Virus record (IMG/VR): IMGVR_UViG_3300028835_000118
Span: 1 to 60,441 of that record
Length of the DNA: 60,441 nucleotides
DNA from: a virus
Strand: one strand, 5' to 3'
The notes under the pieces: generated by a model
Told to the model about the DNA's origin: nothing
What the model saw: only the letters and a program-made list of their open reading frames with translations
Database searches by the model: none
Position numbers and translations under genes: made by a program
In this document: positions 1 through 5,852 of the stretch, piece by piece
Layout of the letters: every line of letters starts with the position of its first letter
Numbering within the stretch: the first letter of the stretch is position 1

Positions 1-136
1 AATGACGATACTTGAGTCACGCCCAACTATCACCTTGGAACAATGACCCAAGTCGCCAAAGTTTATTAGGCTTAAGTCATCTCCTGTTTCACCACTAAAG
101 TATTTAGCTCCTACTGACAAAGCTATGTCTTGCATT
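1..136. repeat. Left copy of the 136-bp terminal redundancy
   Basis: Positions 1-136 are identical to 60306-60441. Both copies lie inside groEL and the frame runs on unbroken, so the contig closes into a circle. This is most simply the assembly overlap of a circular or circularly permuted genome. It could be a true short direct terminal repeat, but a repeat inside an essential-looking gene makes that less likely. Confidence 0.95.
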
Positions 137-999
137 AATTCATGTTGCCTATATCCAAAGTCAGGTGGTGCAATGTTAACAAGCTTTAAGTTGTTCTTCA
201 TTACGTTGGCTGCTAATGTATTTATAAAACCTTGTGAGCATGGAGCTATGATTAATAACTTCTTCTGCTCATTGATAATTGGTTTTAAAACATTTTCTAT
301 TTGGAGTATACTATTTATTTCCGTATCACATACCAACACCATCACATCCTCGTGAATACACTCGTCATGCTTTTGGTCGTTTACAAATAGATGAGAAGTA
401 TAACCTCTATCTATTTTAATTCCTTTTGTAGTTTCAAAATAAGTAGTGTTTGTTTTTGATTTCTCAACTGTAACAATTCCATCTTTGCCTACTGACTTAT
501 ATACGTCAGCAATTTGTTTTCCTATATGCTCATCATTGTTAGAAGATATAACAGCAACGTCTTTTAATTTTTTTCCTGTAACCTTCTTACCTTTATTATG
601 AAGAGACTTTACTATTGCATCGCATTCTTTTTGTAGCCAAGATAAAACCTCCGGTGTATTTGCGTCTTCGTCTATCAGCTCCATACCTACCTTGACTAGA
701 GCTTCGGTTAATACAATAGCTGTAGTTGTTCCGTCACCTGCTGTAGTGGCAGTTCGGTCTGCAGCTTCTTTCATTATACGCACAGCAAGATTTTCAACCT
801 CATCCATAAGGAAGATTGATTTAGCTACAGTCACTCCATCTTTGGTGACTGTGATTCCGTGAGTATGTTCGGGGGATTCAATAAGGACTGTATTACCTCT
901 TGGTCCTAGTGTGGACTTTACTGCTTTAGCGATTTGAGAAATTCCGGCTAACAGCTTTTCTCTACCCTCGCTGTCGAAGTGTAGTTGTTTTGGATTCAT
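1..999 (-). CDS. groEL: Chaperonin GroEL, N-terminal 333 residues (continues at the right end)
   Basis: Start ATG at 999-997; the gene runs off position 1 and continues from 60305 to 59709, giving 531 aa in total (bacterial GroEL is about 548). Seen motifs: STLGPRGNTVLIE near residues 29-41, TKDGVTVAKS near 52-61 with the nucleotide-site Asp, and AGDGTTTAIVL near 86-96, all matching the equatorial ATPase domain. It would form a folding chamber in the host cytoplasm, probably for virion proteins. It lies downstream of an 86-aa gene and upstream of a SET protein and a GroES-like gene on the same strand. A TACATTTG box lies just upstream. Phage chaperonins are known but uncommon; identification is secure from the motifs. 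Confidence 0.95.
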   Translation of the reverse strand, partial: MNPKQLHFDSEGREKLLAGISQIAKAVKSTLGPRGNTVLIESPEHTHGITVTKDGVTVAKSIFLMDEVENLAVRIMKEAADRTATTAGDGTTTAIVLTEALVKVGMELIDEDANTPEVLSWLQKECDAIVKSLHNKGKKVTGKKLKDVAVISSNNDEHIGKQIADVYKSVGKDGIVTVEKSKTNTTYFETTKGIKIDRGYTSHLFVNDQKHDECIHEDVMVLVCDTEINSILQIENVLKPIINEQKKLLIIAPCSQGFINTLAANVMKNNLKLVNIAPPDFGYRQHELMQDIALSVGAKYFSGETGDDLSLINFGDLGHCSKVIVGRDSSIVI

Positions 1000-1023
1000 A
1001 AATGTATTTAATTAAATTCTATA

Positions 1024-1031
1024 CAAATGTA
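1024..1031 (-). promoter_or_regulatory. Bacteroidota-type -7 box upstream of groEL
   Basis: Minus strand reads TACATTTG, fitting TAnnTTTG, 24 nt before the groEL ATG. No clear -33 TTTG lies upstream, so it may be weak or chance. Confidence 0.45.
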
Positions 1032-1036
1032 TAAAA

Positions 1037-1297
1037 TTATTCTTTAACCTCTCGCTCATTCATTACGGAATTAAAATAGTCTTTATAAAAATTATTAATA
1101 AAGTAAATCTCAATTACCTTTCCTTTATGTCTAATACTATTAATGTAATTAAAGGCTTCGTCTTTGGTATAAAAGACTAAACGCTTTTTATGGTTTTGCA
1201 ACCATTTGTTTTTCTCACATAATATTAGTGGTTTAGTTGGGTGGTGGATTTCATATTCATAATAGTCATCCTCGTAGGAAGTTAGTGGTGTATTCAT
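1037..1297 (-). CDS. Hypothetical protein, 86 aa
   Basis: No family recognised. Acidic N-terminal stretch (EDDYYEYE near residues 9-16), aromatic-rich middle, charged C-terminus; no signal peptide or membrane segment. It is the first gene of the minus-strand chaperone operon, 37 nt before groEL, behind a TATCTTTG box at 1321-1328. Its position suggests co-expression with GroEL; function unknown. Confidence 0.7.
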   Translation of the reverse strand: MNTPLTSYEDDYYEYEIHHPTKPLILCEKNKWLQNHKKRLVFYTKDEAFNYINSIRHKGKVIEIYFINNFYKDYFNSVMNEREVKE

Positions 1298-1320
1298 AAT
1301 GTAGTGATTTTTAATTTAGA

Positions 1321-1349
1321 CAAAGATACGAAAAAAATTCGACATAAAC
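1321..1349 (-). promoter_or_regulatory. Promoter of the 86-aa/groEL operon
   Basis: Minus strand has TATCTTTG at 1328-1321 with a TTTG about 19 nt upstream, the Bacteroidota -33/-7 layout. About 23 nt of leader precede the ATG at 1297. A short CT microsatellite (about 1376-1393) lies behind it. Confidence 0.7.
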
Positions 1350-1419
1350 AAATTAACCTGTTGAGTTCAACTCGCTATACTCTCTCTCTCTCTATTACTA
1401 CACAATAATTTTATTTCCA

Positions 1420-1529
1420 TATACGACCCCTTAAAAGTTAACAAGGTTAACAGAAGTCTTGATTATCAAGGAGTTAGGTTTTAAAAGTCAACAGAAAGTC
1501 AACAGAAAGTTAACAGGAAGTTGACATAT
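1420..1529. repeat. Iteron-bearing element, copy A (origin-like)
   Basis: Four consecutive 11-bp units start at 1486, 1497, 1508 and 1519: agtcaacagaa, agtcaacagaa, agttaacagga, agttgacat. Upstream are TATACGA (1420-1426), two GTTAACA words 9 bp apart (1437, 1446) and GATTATCAAG (1461). The same layout recurs at 12479-12566 before the primase gene. Known iterons act as replication origins or operators; here either role is inference. The phage makes two DnaA-domain-IV-like proteins that could bind. Confidence 0.75.
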
Positions 1530-1533
1530 ATAT

Positions 1534-1564
1534 AAAAAAAGAAGGGGATGTGAGAGTCCCCTTC
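1534..1564 (-). terminator. Intrinsic terminator of the 68-aa gene
   Basis: GAAGGGGA (1541-1548) pairs with TCCCCTTC (1557-1564) around an 8-nt loop. On the minus strand seven T follow (1540-1534). It sits about 60 nt after the stop of the minus gene at 1624-1830. Confidence 0.85.
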
Positions 1565-1623
1565 AATTATTAGGATAAGAAAAACACTACTAAAACTTAT
1601 CCCTTACACACACTAAACTTGTG

Positions 1624-1830
1624 TTATCTCTTAAATAGATTGATATTAGCATTTGCTAGTTCATTCCCTTCAGCAATCATTTGCACTTTCTTATATCTTT
1701 TAGCTGAAGCTCTCATGTCTGCTAATTCACTAATACCCATTCGTGGAGATGGAGCCATATTAATAAGTCTACCATCCTTTACCTCGTATCCCTGCATCGA
1801 AGGAGGGATGTTAAAATTACTTCTTTTCAT
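1624..1830 (-). CDS. Hypothetical protein, 68 aa
   Basis: Small basic protein with no recognised domain; MAPSPRMGISELADMRA near residues 25-41 is followed by a lysine/arginine-rich helix-like segment. It is a single-gene unit with its own promoter box (1851-1858) and terminator (1534-1564), inside the control region between the divergent chaperone and early operons. That isolation suggests a regulatory role, but nothing in the sequence proves it. Confidence 0.7.
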   Translation of the reverse strand: MKRSNFNIPPSMQGYEVKDGRLINMAPSPRMGISELADMRASAKRYKKVQMIAEGNELANANINLFKR

Positions 1831-1850
1831 AATGCGATTATTTATATCTA

Positions 1851-1858
1851 CAAAGATA
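1851..1858 (-). promoter_or_regulatory. TATCTTTG promoter box for the 68-aa gene
   Basis: Minus strand TATCTTTG, 20 nt before the ATG at 1830; -33 element not clear. Confidence 0.65.
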
Positions 1859-1865
1859 GGAAAAA

Positions 1866-2263
1866 TTTATTTAGATACTTAGGGCATTTGGGTTATATAT
1901 GGGTGCACGCAAGGGGACGGCTTCAGGAAACACAAAATTTTTTCATAGGGGGGGTGATGTTTTCCCTGTTGCACTTCTGATTTTTTTAGCTTTTTTCTAT
2001 GGGGTAGCTCTACTCTGTTGAGTACCTCCTATTTGCTACTCTCCTACAGGTTACGCTGTTATATATATATACTCCTGTTAACCTTCCCTTGATACCTTCC
2101 CTTAATCGTCCCCTGATATGAACATAAAACTCAGGTAATACCTTCCCTTCGTTAGCCCCTGTCCGAAGTGATATATATATAAACAAACCTTAGTAATCGC
2201 ATTGTTAATAAGTCGTTGATAATGAAAATTTTAACCTGTAAACGAAAGAAAGTTATTAACAAA
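1866..2263. other. Non-coding control region with C-rich repeats
   Basis: No convincing gene. A 24-bp imperfect repeat beginning ATACCTTCCCTT and ending CCCCTG occurs at 2092-2115 and 2138-2161 (46-bp period), and its ACCTTCCCTT core also at 2081-2090. Runs of alternating AT occur at 2061-2070 and 2172-2180, and a run of seven G near 1948-1954. The cytosine-rich repeats stand out in an AT-rich genome and sit upstream of the early promoter, so they may be operators or part of an origin. Confidence 0.55.
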
Positions 2264-2295
2264 TTTGGAAAATTGAAATAGTTGAACTATATTTG
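2264..2295 (+). promoter_or_regulatory. Early promoter
   Basis: TTTG at 2264-2267, then 20 nt, then TATATTTG at 2288-2295: a good fit to the Bacteroidota -33/-7 consensus. The start would fall near 2300-2302, about 38 nt before the first early gene at 2339. Confidence 0.8.
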
Positions 2296-2338
2296 AACCG
2301 AAATTAAAAATTAATTAATAACAAAAAACACAAAAATT

Positions 2339-2518
2339 ATGAAAAATTTAGTAACAAATCAGGTAGAAATCAGTACAATCGAAGAACAAGCACAAGCTCA
2401 GTTTTTTGCAGAAGACAAGCTCGAAAGAGATTTTCATTCAGGGTTCATCTCTGAAGAAGAGTACAACGAAGGTTTACAGGGTATATTCAGAAACTTTCAA
2501 GATATCTACGGATTCTAA
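2339..2518 (+). CDS. Hypothetical protein, 59 aa; first early gene
   Basis: ATG at 2339 follows an AT-rich leader; the acidic product has glutamate-rich helical stretches and ends IYGF. No family recognised. It is the first gene after the early promoter, and a structured RNA including an apparent hammerhead ribozyme begins 7 nt after its stop. An overlapping frame at 2406-2603 reads through that RNA and is not credible. Confidence 0.7.
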   Translation: MKNLVTNQVEISTIEEQAQAQFFAEDKLERDFHSGFISEEEYNEGLQGIFRNFQDIYGF

Positions 2519-2525
2519 AAAAACA

Positions 2526-2594
2526 GGGGGCTATGCCCCCTCTGTCGAGAGCTGTGTGGCTCTCCTGATGATGACTCAAAAGAGTCGAAACAGA
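2526..2594 (+). ncRNA. Hammerhead ribozyme (type III layout) with an upstream hairpin
   Basis: A GGGGGC/GCCCCC hairpin with a TAT loop (2526-2540) is followed by the hammerhead order. Stem III 5' strand TCTG with U at 2541-2545, cleavage triplet GTC ending at C2546, stem I GAGAGC/GCTCTC (2547-2552/2559-2564), core CTGATGA (2565-2571), stem II GACTC/GAGTC with AAAA loop (2573-2586), core GAAA (2587-2590), stem III 3' strand CAGA (2591-2594). One extra U (2572) lies between the core and stem II, which is atypical. ACAG/CTGT pairing with the upstream hairpin could compete with stem III. Predicted cut is after C2546, between the 59-aa gene and ardC. Confidence 0.8.
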
Positions 2595-2624
2595 AATAAT
2601 TAACTTAAATAAAAACTTAAAATT

Positions 2625-3566
2625 ATGACAACACAGAGTAAAAATGCAGTTCTAAAGAAGGTGAAAGACACCTTGTTAGAAGGGCTTAAGAAGGATGGGC
2701 TACAATGGTTCAAACCTTGGAAATCAGGGGAGAATCACCCCATCAACAACAAATCAGGTAGAGCTTACAGGGGTTTTAATACTTTCATCCTAAACTATCA
2801 GATGGTAACAGAAGAGTATGATTACAACGAATGGGACACCTTCAAGAGCATATCTGCAAGGGGTGGAAAAGTTAAGAAGGGTCAAAGGGGAACGGATATT
2901 TTCTTTTGGTTAATCTCTTACTGCTCGAAGGAAAACTTCGGCACTTGGTACAGAACGAAAGCAGAGTGTATGCAGAAGGAAAATTGTACAGAAGATGAAG
3001 TTTTTACAAACTTCGACTTGAGATATTACAGAGTATGGAATATCGGACAATGTGAAGGGTTAAAGCCCCTGAGAAAATTAGGTGAGACGAAAGAAGTTAA
3101 GCCAATCGAAAGTTGCGAAAAAATCGTAGCGAAGTACAAGAAGATAGCTAAGAAGTTAACCTTCAAAGACGTTGAGCAGGACAGAGCTTACTACTCACCT
3201 TCGAAAGATATGATTGTAATGCCGTTAATGACTCAGTTTGATTCTGAAGATAAATATTATCATACTCTGTTCCACGAGATGATACATTCAACAGGTCACG
3301 ACTCGAGATTAAACAGAGAAGGAGTTGCTACAGCATATCAGTTAAATAAGACCAAACACGACTACGCATTTGAAGAGCTAATTGCAGAGAGTGGTGCGAT
3401 GGTGTTATCAGGTATGGCAGGAATCAACACAGATGACGAAAGCAAGCAATCTCAGGCGTATGTGAACGGATGGGTGAAGGCAGTAGAGAAAGCCGATGAG
3501 AAGGCAGTTGTTTCAGCTCTAACGCAGTCAGCGAAAGCTACTGACTACATCTTAGGGGTTAAGTAA
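2625..3566 (+). CDS. ardC: ArdC-like antirestriction protein with zincin domain
   Basis: 313 aa. N-terminal about 130 residues match the ArdC N-terminal ssDNA-binding domain (LQWFKPW, SGRAYRGFN, GGKVKKGQRG). The C-terminal half is a zincin metallopeptidase of polyvalent-protein type: HEMIH near residue 216 and EELIAESGA near 249 supply the two His and Glu ligands. ArdC proteins protect incoming DNA from restriction, fitting its place as the first sizeable early gene. It is flanked by the ribozyme upstream and a miniature tRNA-like element 11 nt after its stop. The family is confident; restriction targets are unknown. Confidence 0.9.
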   Translation: MTTQSKNAVLKKVKDTLLEGLKKDGLQWFKPWKSGENHPINNKSGRAYRGFNTFILNYQMVTEEYDYNEWDTFKSISARGGKVKKGQRGTDIFFWLISYCSKENFGTWYRTKAECMQKENCTEDEVFTNFDLRYYRVWNIGQCEGLKPLRKLGETKEVKPIESCEKIVAKYKKIAKKLTFKDVEQDRAYYSPSKDMIVMPLMTQFDSEDKYYHTLFHEMIHSTGHDSRLNREGVATAYQLNKTKHDYAFEELIAESGAMVLSGMAGINTDDESKQSQAYVNGWVKAVEKADEKAVVSALTQSAKATDYILGVK

Positions 3567-3577
3567 CCTCTAAGATA

Positions 3578-3619
3578 GCTGAGAATGGTTGCAAAGGGGT
3601 TCGATTCCCCTTCTCAGCT
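3578..3619 (+). ncRNA. Miniature tRNA-like element 1 (acceptor plus T arm)
   Basis: GCTGAGA (3578-3584) pairs perfectly with TCTCAGC (3612-3618). T arm AGGGG/CCCCT (3595-3599/3607-3611) carries the canonical loop TTCGATT. Only 10 nt (ATGGTT GCAA) replace the D and anticodon arms; the GG could still contact the T loop. CTAA follows at 3620. It cannot decode, but resembles the minimal substrate of RNase P and RNase Z. A further AGGGATT/AATCCCT hairpin lies at 3633-3657 before the next gene. Confidence 0.75.
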
Positions 3620-3679
3620 CTAAGTGGTCAACAGGGATTACCACAATCAAAATCCCTTTAATTAAATATATATATAACT

Positions 3680-3946
3680 ATGACAAACACACACATTTGG
3701 GAAGGTTGGACGGCTCAAGATTTTATTGACCATCTCGAAGTAACATTTCCCTATGCGACATTCCACACATACGAAGAGCTGAAGGAGTGGTGCATAGCTG
3801 AGCAACCTTACTACAAGAAGCATATACCTGAAGTATATGAACACTTTGTAAGGAAGGTAATTTTTGAGCCAATAGAAGTGCCATCGGATTGGCAAGCAGA
3901 TTTGGAGGCGCAAGAGAATTATTTATGGGGAGATAAAAAAATTTGA
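3680..3946 (+). CDS. Hypothetical protein, 88 aa
   Basis: Unrecognised acidic, tryptophan-rich protein (WEGW near residues 7-10; EELKEW near 33-38). No signal or membrane segment. The ATG follows the leader ATATATATAACT that recurs before several neighbouring genes. It is bracketed by two miniature tRNA-like elements, so it would be released as a single-gene message if both are processed. Confidence 0.75.
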   Translation: MTNTHIWEGWTAQDFIDHLEVTFPYATFHTYEELKEWCIAEQPYYKKHIPEVYEHFVRKVIFEPIEVPSDWQADLEAQENYLWGDKKI

Positions 3947-3963
3947 TTGCAACTTGGCTGTAA

Positions 3964-4005
3964 TTCAGGAATGGTTAAGTGGGGGTTCGATTCCCCCACC
4001 TGAAC
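3964..4005 (+). ncRNA. Miniature tRNA-like element 2
   Basis: TTCAGG (3964-3969) pairs with CCTGAA (3999-4004); the seventh acceptor position is an A-A mismatch. T arm GGGGG/CCCCC (3981-3985/3993-3997) with loop TTCGATT. The 10-nt linker ATGGTTAAGT shares ATGGTT with element 1. CTAA begins at 4005 and the next gene starts 28 nt on. Same 42-nt architecture as element 1 but different stems, so the structure is conserved rather than the sequence. Confidence 0.75.
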
Positions 4006-4032
4006 TAATTTTAATTTAATATATATATAACT

Positions 4033-4380
4033 ATGGGAAAATCTAAAGAGCAATTCTTACAGCTAAGAGAAAGCCGTAAGGCGTATCGAGAGATACAGGA
4101 AATCATTGCCTTTAACAAGGCAAATAAACAGCAAGGCATTACGCTTAGGTGCGTGCATTGTCGCAGTTGTGAAGTAACATATCATCAGAGTGTAGGGGAC
4201 GCATACTGCTCTGATTGTGGAGAGTGGCAAGCAGGCGAAGAGTTTGAGCAAACTGAATTACATATAGCCGAACAAATACAGGAAAATTTGCTAACGCTGT
4301 GTTCTGCATACGGACTGAATGACATAGAATTCCAAGACAAGATGTGCGATATCGTTGTTCAGGGGCTGAAAAAAAATTAA
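4033..4380 (+). CDS. Zinc-ribbon protein, 115 aa
   Basis: N-terminal basic helix, then CVHCRSC (residues about 40-46) and YCSDCG (about 58-63), a likely four-cysteine zinc ribbon, then an acidic helical C-terminus. Such ribbons bind nucleic acid or protein partners; the target is unknown. The ATG follows ATATATATAACT. Flanked by miniature element 2 upstream and a promoter plus tRNA-like element 3 downstream. Confidence 0.75.
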   Translation: MGKSKEQFLQLRESRKAYREIQEIIAFNKANKQQGITLRCVHCRSCEVTYHQSVGDAYCSDCGEWQAGEEFEQTELHIAEQIQENLLTLCSAYGLNDIEFQDKMCDIVVQGLKKN

Positions 4381-4409
4381 CCTGTTGGCGAAAAAAAAGT
4401 GTTAAAAAA

Positions 4410-4441
4410 TTTGCATATGTCGAAACTTTGTCGTATGTTTG
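4410..4441 (+). promoter_or_regulatory. Promoter just upstream of tRNA-like element 3
   Basis: TTTG at 4410-4413, 20 nt, TATGTTTG at 4434-4441: the same geometry as the early promoter. The predicted start (about 4446-4448) falls only a few nt before the tRNA-like element, so that RNA would be near the 5' end of its transcript. Confidence 0.7.
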
Positions 4442-4450
4442 TTCAAAATT

Positions 4451-4519
4451 CGTGGGGAGTCGGTCTAAATTGGGGACTTGAAAACCCTAAGCAAGAAGGT
4501 TCAATTCCTTCCCCCACAA
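4451..4519 (+). ncRNA. tRNA-like element 3, degenerate, no proper D arm
   Basis: GTGGGG (4452-4457) pairs with CCCCAC (4512-4517); flanking C4451 and A4518 would be a 1:72 mismatch. T arm GAAGG/CCTTC with loop TTCAATT (4495-4511). An anticodon-like arm is present at about 4471-4488 with loop CTTGAAA (anticodon would be TGA, Ser), but its stem has mismatches and no D arm forms. CTAA begins at 4520. Probably a structural element rather than a working tRNA. Confidence 0.6.
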
Positions 4520-4542
4520 CTAACTTAAAATCAAAAACCACT

Positions 4543-4674
4543 ATGAGAAATTTAATTAAATATCTTACGTTAGGGAATGTTATAACATTCGCAGTATTAA
4601 CTTTCATCCTTGTCACTTGGAGTGCAGTAGTGTTCCATATCATAGCGACAGGGGGTTCAACAATTTCATTTTAA
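4543..4674 (+). CDS. Small membrane protein, 43 aa
   Basis: One strongly hydrophobic helix (about residues 10-36) after a short basic N-terminus and before a polar tail. The ATG at 4543 is chosen because a longer frame from 4399 would read through the tRNA-like element. Probably inserts in the host inner membrane early in infection; phages often use such peptides for superinfection exclusion, but no function can be assigned. Confidence 0.65.
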   Translation: MRNLIKYLTLGNVITFAVLTFILVTWSAVVFHIIATGGSTISF

Positions 4675-4685
4675 TATATATAACT

Positions 4686-4931
4686 ATGAAAGGAAAAGGT
4701 TGGATAAACGACACCACTTACAGAGATTTCCCCTTGAATTTTATAGGGGACTCTGCAGGTGAAGAGCTTAGCTACTACGACAGGTTAGCTAACTATATAA
4801 AACACAATGACTTGCTTGACGAAGAACAAACACTTGAATTATTCGACAGGATTGAATCATTTATTGAGCAAGAGATTGAAGAAATTAAAGTGGAATCATC
4901 CTTAGATAATTGGATGATTCAACAAGGATAA
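4686..4931 (+). CDS. Hypothetical acidic protein, 81 aa
   Basis: ATG at 4686 chosen for the preceding ATATATAACT leader; a longer frame from 4617 overlaps the membrane peptide. The protein is highly acidic with a helical C-terminal half (IESFIEQEIEEI). No family recognised. Its stop is 9 nt before the tRNA-Met gene. Confidence 0.7.
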   Translation: MKGKGWINDTTYRDFPLNFIGDSAGEELSYYDRLANYIKHNDLLDEEQTLELFDRIESFIEQEIEEIKVESSLDNWMIQQG

Positions 4932-4940
4932 ATAATAATA

Positions 4941-5014
4941 GCGAGGTAGAGCAGTTGGTCAGCTCGTTGGGTTCATATTCCAAAGGTCGCAGGTTCGAAT
5001 CCTGCCCTCGCAAC
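4941..5014 (+). tRNA. tRNA-Met(CAU), initiator-type
   Basis: Complete cloverleaf: GCGAGG/CCTCGC acceptor, TA linker, D arm GAGC/GCTC, anticodon stem TTGGG/TCCAA with loop TTCATAT, T arm GCAGG/CCTGC with loop TTCGAAT. Positions 1 and 72 are A and A (unpaired), and the anticodon stem has G29-C41, G30-C40, G31-U39. The unpaired 1:72 and the G-rich stem are hallmarks of initiator tRNAs, and GAGCAG...GCTCGT...AGGTCG resembles bacterial tRNA-fMet. CCA is not encoded. A phage-borne initiator-type tRNA is unusual. Confidence 0.9.
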
Positions 5015-5015
5015 A

Positions 5016-5151
5016 ACCGAGTAGAGCAGTAGGTAGCTCGCTCTAACTTAACTGAAGACGGCAAGCAATGAGCTTAATTAACTCAAGCGAGTAGATGCAT
5101 ATACCAATCTTCAGGTTAGAGAAGTCGTGGGTTCGAGTCCCACCTCGGTAG
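5016..5151 (+). tRNA. tRNA-like gene with about 60-nt insertion in the anticodon arm
   Basis: ACCGAG (5017-5022) pairs with CTCGGT (5144-5149), flanked by A5016/A5150 as an unpaired 1:72. D arm GAGC/GCTC and the TA linker match the adjacent tRNA-Met. T arm GTGGG/CCCAC with loop TTCGAGT. The anticodon stem CTCTAAC/GTTAGAG is extended by CTGAAGA/TCTTCAG, leaving a long central loop (about 5060-5106). No anticodon can be assigned. The insert is far too small for a group I intron. CTAA begins at 5152. Confidence 0.7.
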
Positions 5152-5171
5152 CTAATTTTAATATAATAATT

Positions 5172-5414
5172 ATGGGAATAAAAAACCTGACATTTTGTAA
5201 CGATGAGAATGAACAAGTAGGTTTGTTTCTCTTGAATACCAAGGAAGGACAAACGATTTGGAATTTAAGCGAGCAACATTGCGAGTTAGAATTTCTTGTC
5301 AGAAAATATCACGGAAAAATTGGAATTCCTGATTGGGATTTTGCAGACAACTACGATGAAGGAATCGAGTGGGTTTGCTTTGAAGATTTGTTTAACACAC
5401 TAAATACTATATAA
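5172..5414 (+). CDS. Hypothetical protein, 80 aa
   Basis: ATG at 5172 follows an AT-rich leader 21 nt after the tRNA-like gene; a longer frame from 5127 would read through that RNA. Acidic protein with several tryptophans (TIWNL, PDWDFADNYDEGIEW). No recognised domain. Confidence 0.7.
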   Translation: MGIKNLTFCNDENEQVGLFLLNTKEGQTIWNLSEQHCELEFLVRKYHGKIGIPDWDFADNYDEGIEWVCFEDLFNTLNTI

Positions 5415-5416
5415 CT

Positions 5417-5761
5417 ATGGGAAAAACACACGAAATCAAGCATTATATATTTGATTACTTAGGCACAGCCGATGGATACGAAATCGGTTGGCTACACGAA
5501 GAAGGTCAGAAAAACATTGATGACCCTGATTCAGAATTATTCTATGATAAATATGGGATGATGGATGTAGCGAAAGAACTTATTTTAGAAGGTCACAATT
5601 TCACTAACTATTGGTTAGATGATGAAGACATAGAAGAATGGGAAGAAGAAAGAGACAGATGTGAAGAGTGCGAAGGGGAAGGAACGATTATCTGTTCTAC
5701 TTACGATGACCCATACAACGAAGAGCCGTGTCCTGAATGTTCAGACCCACACGACTTATAA
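5417..5761 (+). CDS. Zinc-finger-like acidic protein, 114 aa
   Basis: The C-terminus has CEECEGEGTIIC (about residues 86-97) and CPEC (about 107-110), resembling half of a DnaJ-type CxxCxGxG zinc finger. The N-terminal 80 residues are acidic with many aromatic residues. Possibly a partner-binding adaptor; no enzymatic motif. Preceded by ATATAACT and followed by a strong hairpin at 5775-5809. Confidence 0.7.
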   Translation: MGKTHEIKHYIFDYLGTADGYEIGWLHEEGQKNIDDPDSELFYDKYGMMDVAKELILEGHNFTNYWLDDEDIEEWEEERDRCEECEGEGTIICSTYDDPYNEEPCPECSDPHDL

Positions 5762-5774
5762 TATATATATAATT

Positions 5775-5809
5775 ACTCACACCCCCCTTCATTTATGAAG
5801 GGTGTGAGT
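5775..5809 (+). terminator. Strong GC-rich hairpin, possible terminator or processing stem
   Basis: ACTCACACCC (5775-5784) pairs with GGGTGTGAGT (5800-5809), with further CTTCAT/ATGAAG pairing inside. No long T run follows (ATTATATAAATA), so termination is uncertain; it could instead protect the 3' end of the upstream message. Confidence 0.6.
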
Positions 5810-5852
5810 ATTATATAAATACGAATCGATTAGGGACGAAGTGCCGATGTTG

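Noticed and set aside
1-136. Long terminal repeat as a packaging signal
   Set aside because: The repeat lies in the groEL coding frame and the frame continues across the junction, so an assembly overlap of a circular map is simpler; it is not ruled out as a short terminal repeat.
1376-1393. CT microsatellite as an origin element
   Set aside because: A short simple repeat with no pairing or conservation to support function.
2406-2603. Plus-strand frame of 65 aa through the ribozyme
   Set aside because: It overlaps the 59-aa gene in another frame and runs through the paired stems of the hammerhead; composition is not protein-like.
4399-4542. N-terminal extension of the 43-aa membrane protein
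   Set aside because: The extension would translate the promoter and tRNA-like element 3; ATG at 4543 starts a clean membrane helix.
4443-4643. Minus-strand frame containing GEGIEPSCLG-like wording
   Set aside because: This is a familiar false protein produced by translating the opposite strand of a tRNA-type sequence; it supports tRNA ancestry of element 3 rather than a gene. The 5043-5252 minus frame (GGTRTHD) is the same effect.
5016-5151. Group I intron in a tRNA anticodon loop
   Set aside because: The insertion of about 60 nt is far too small and lacks P3-P7 core elements.
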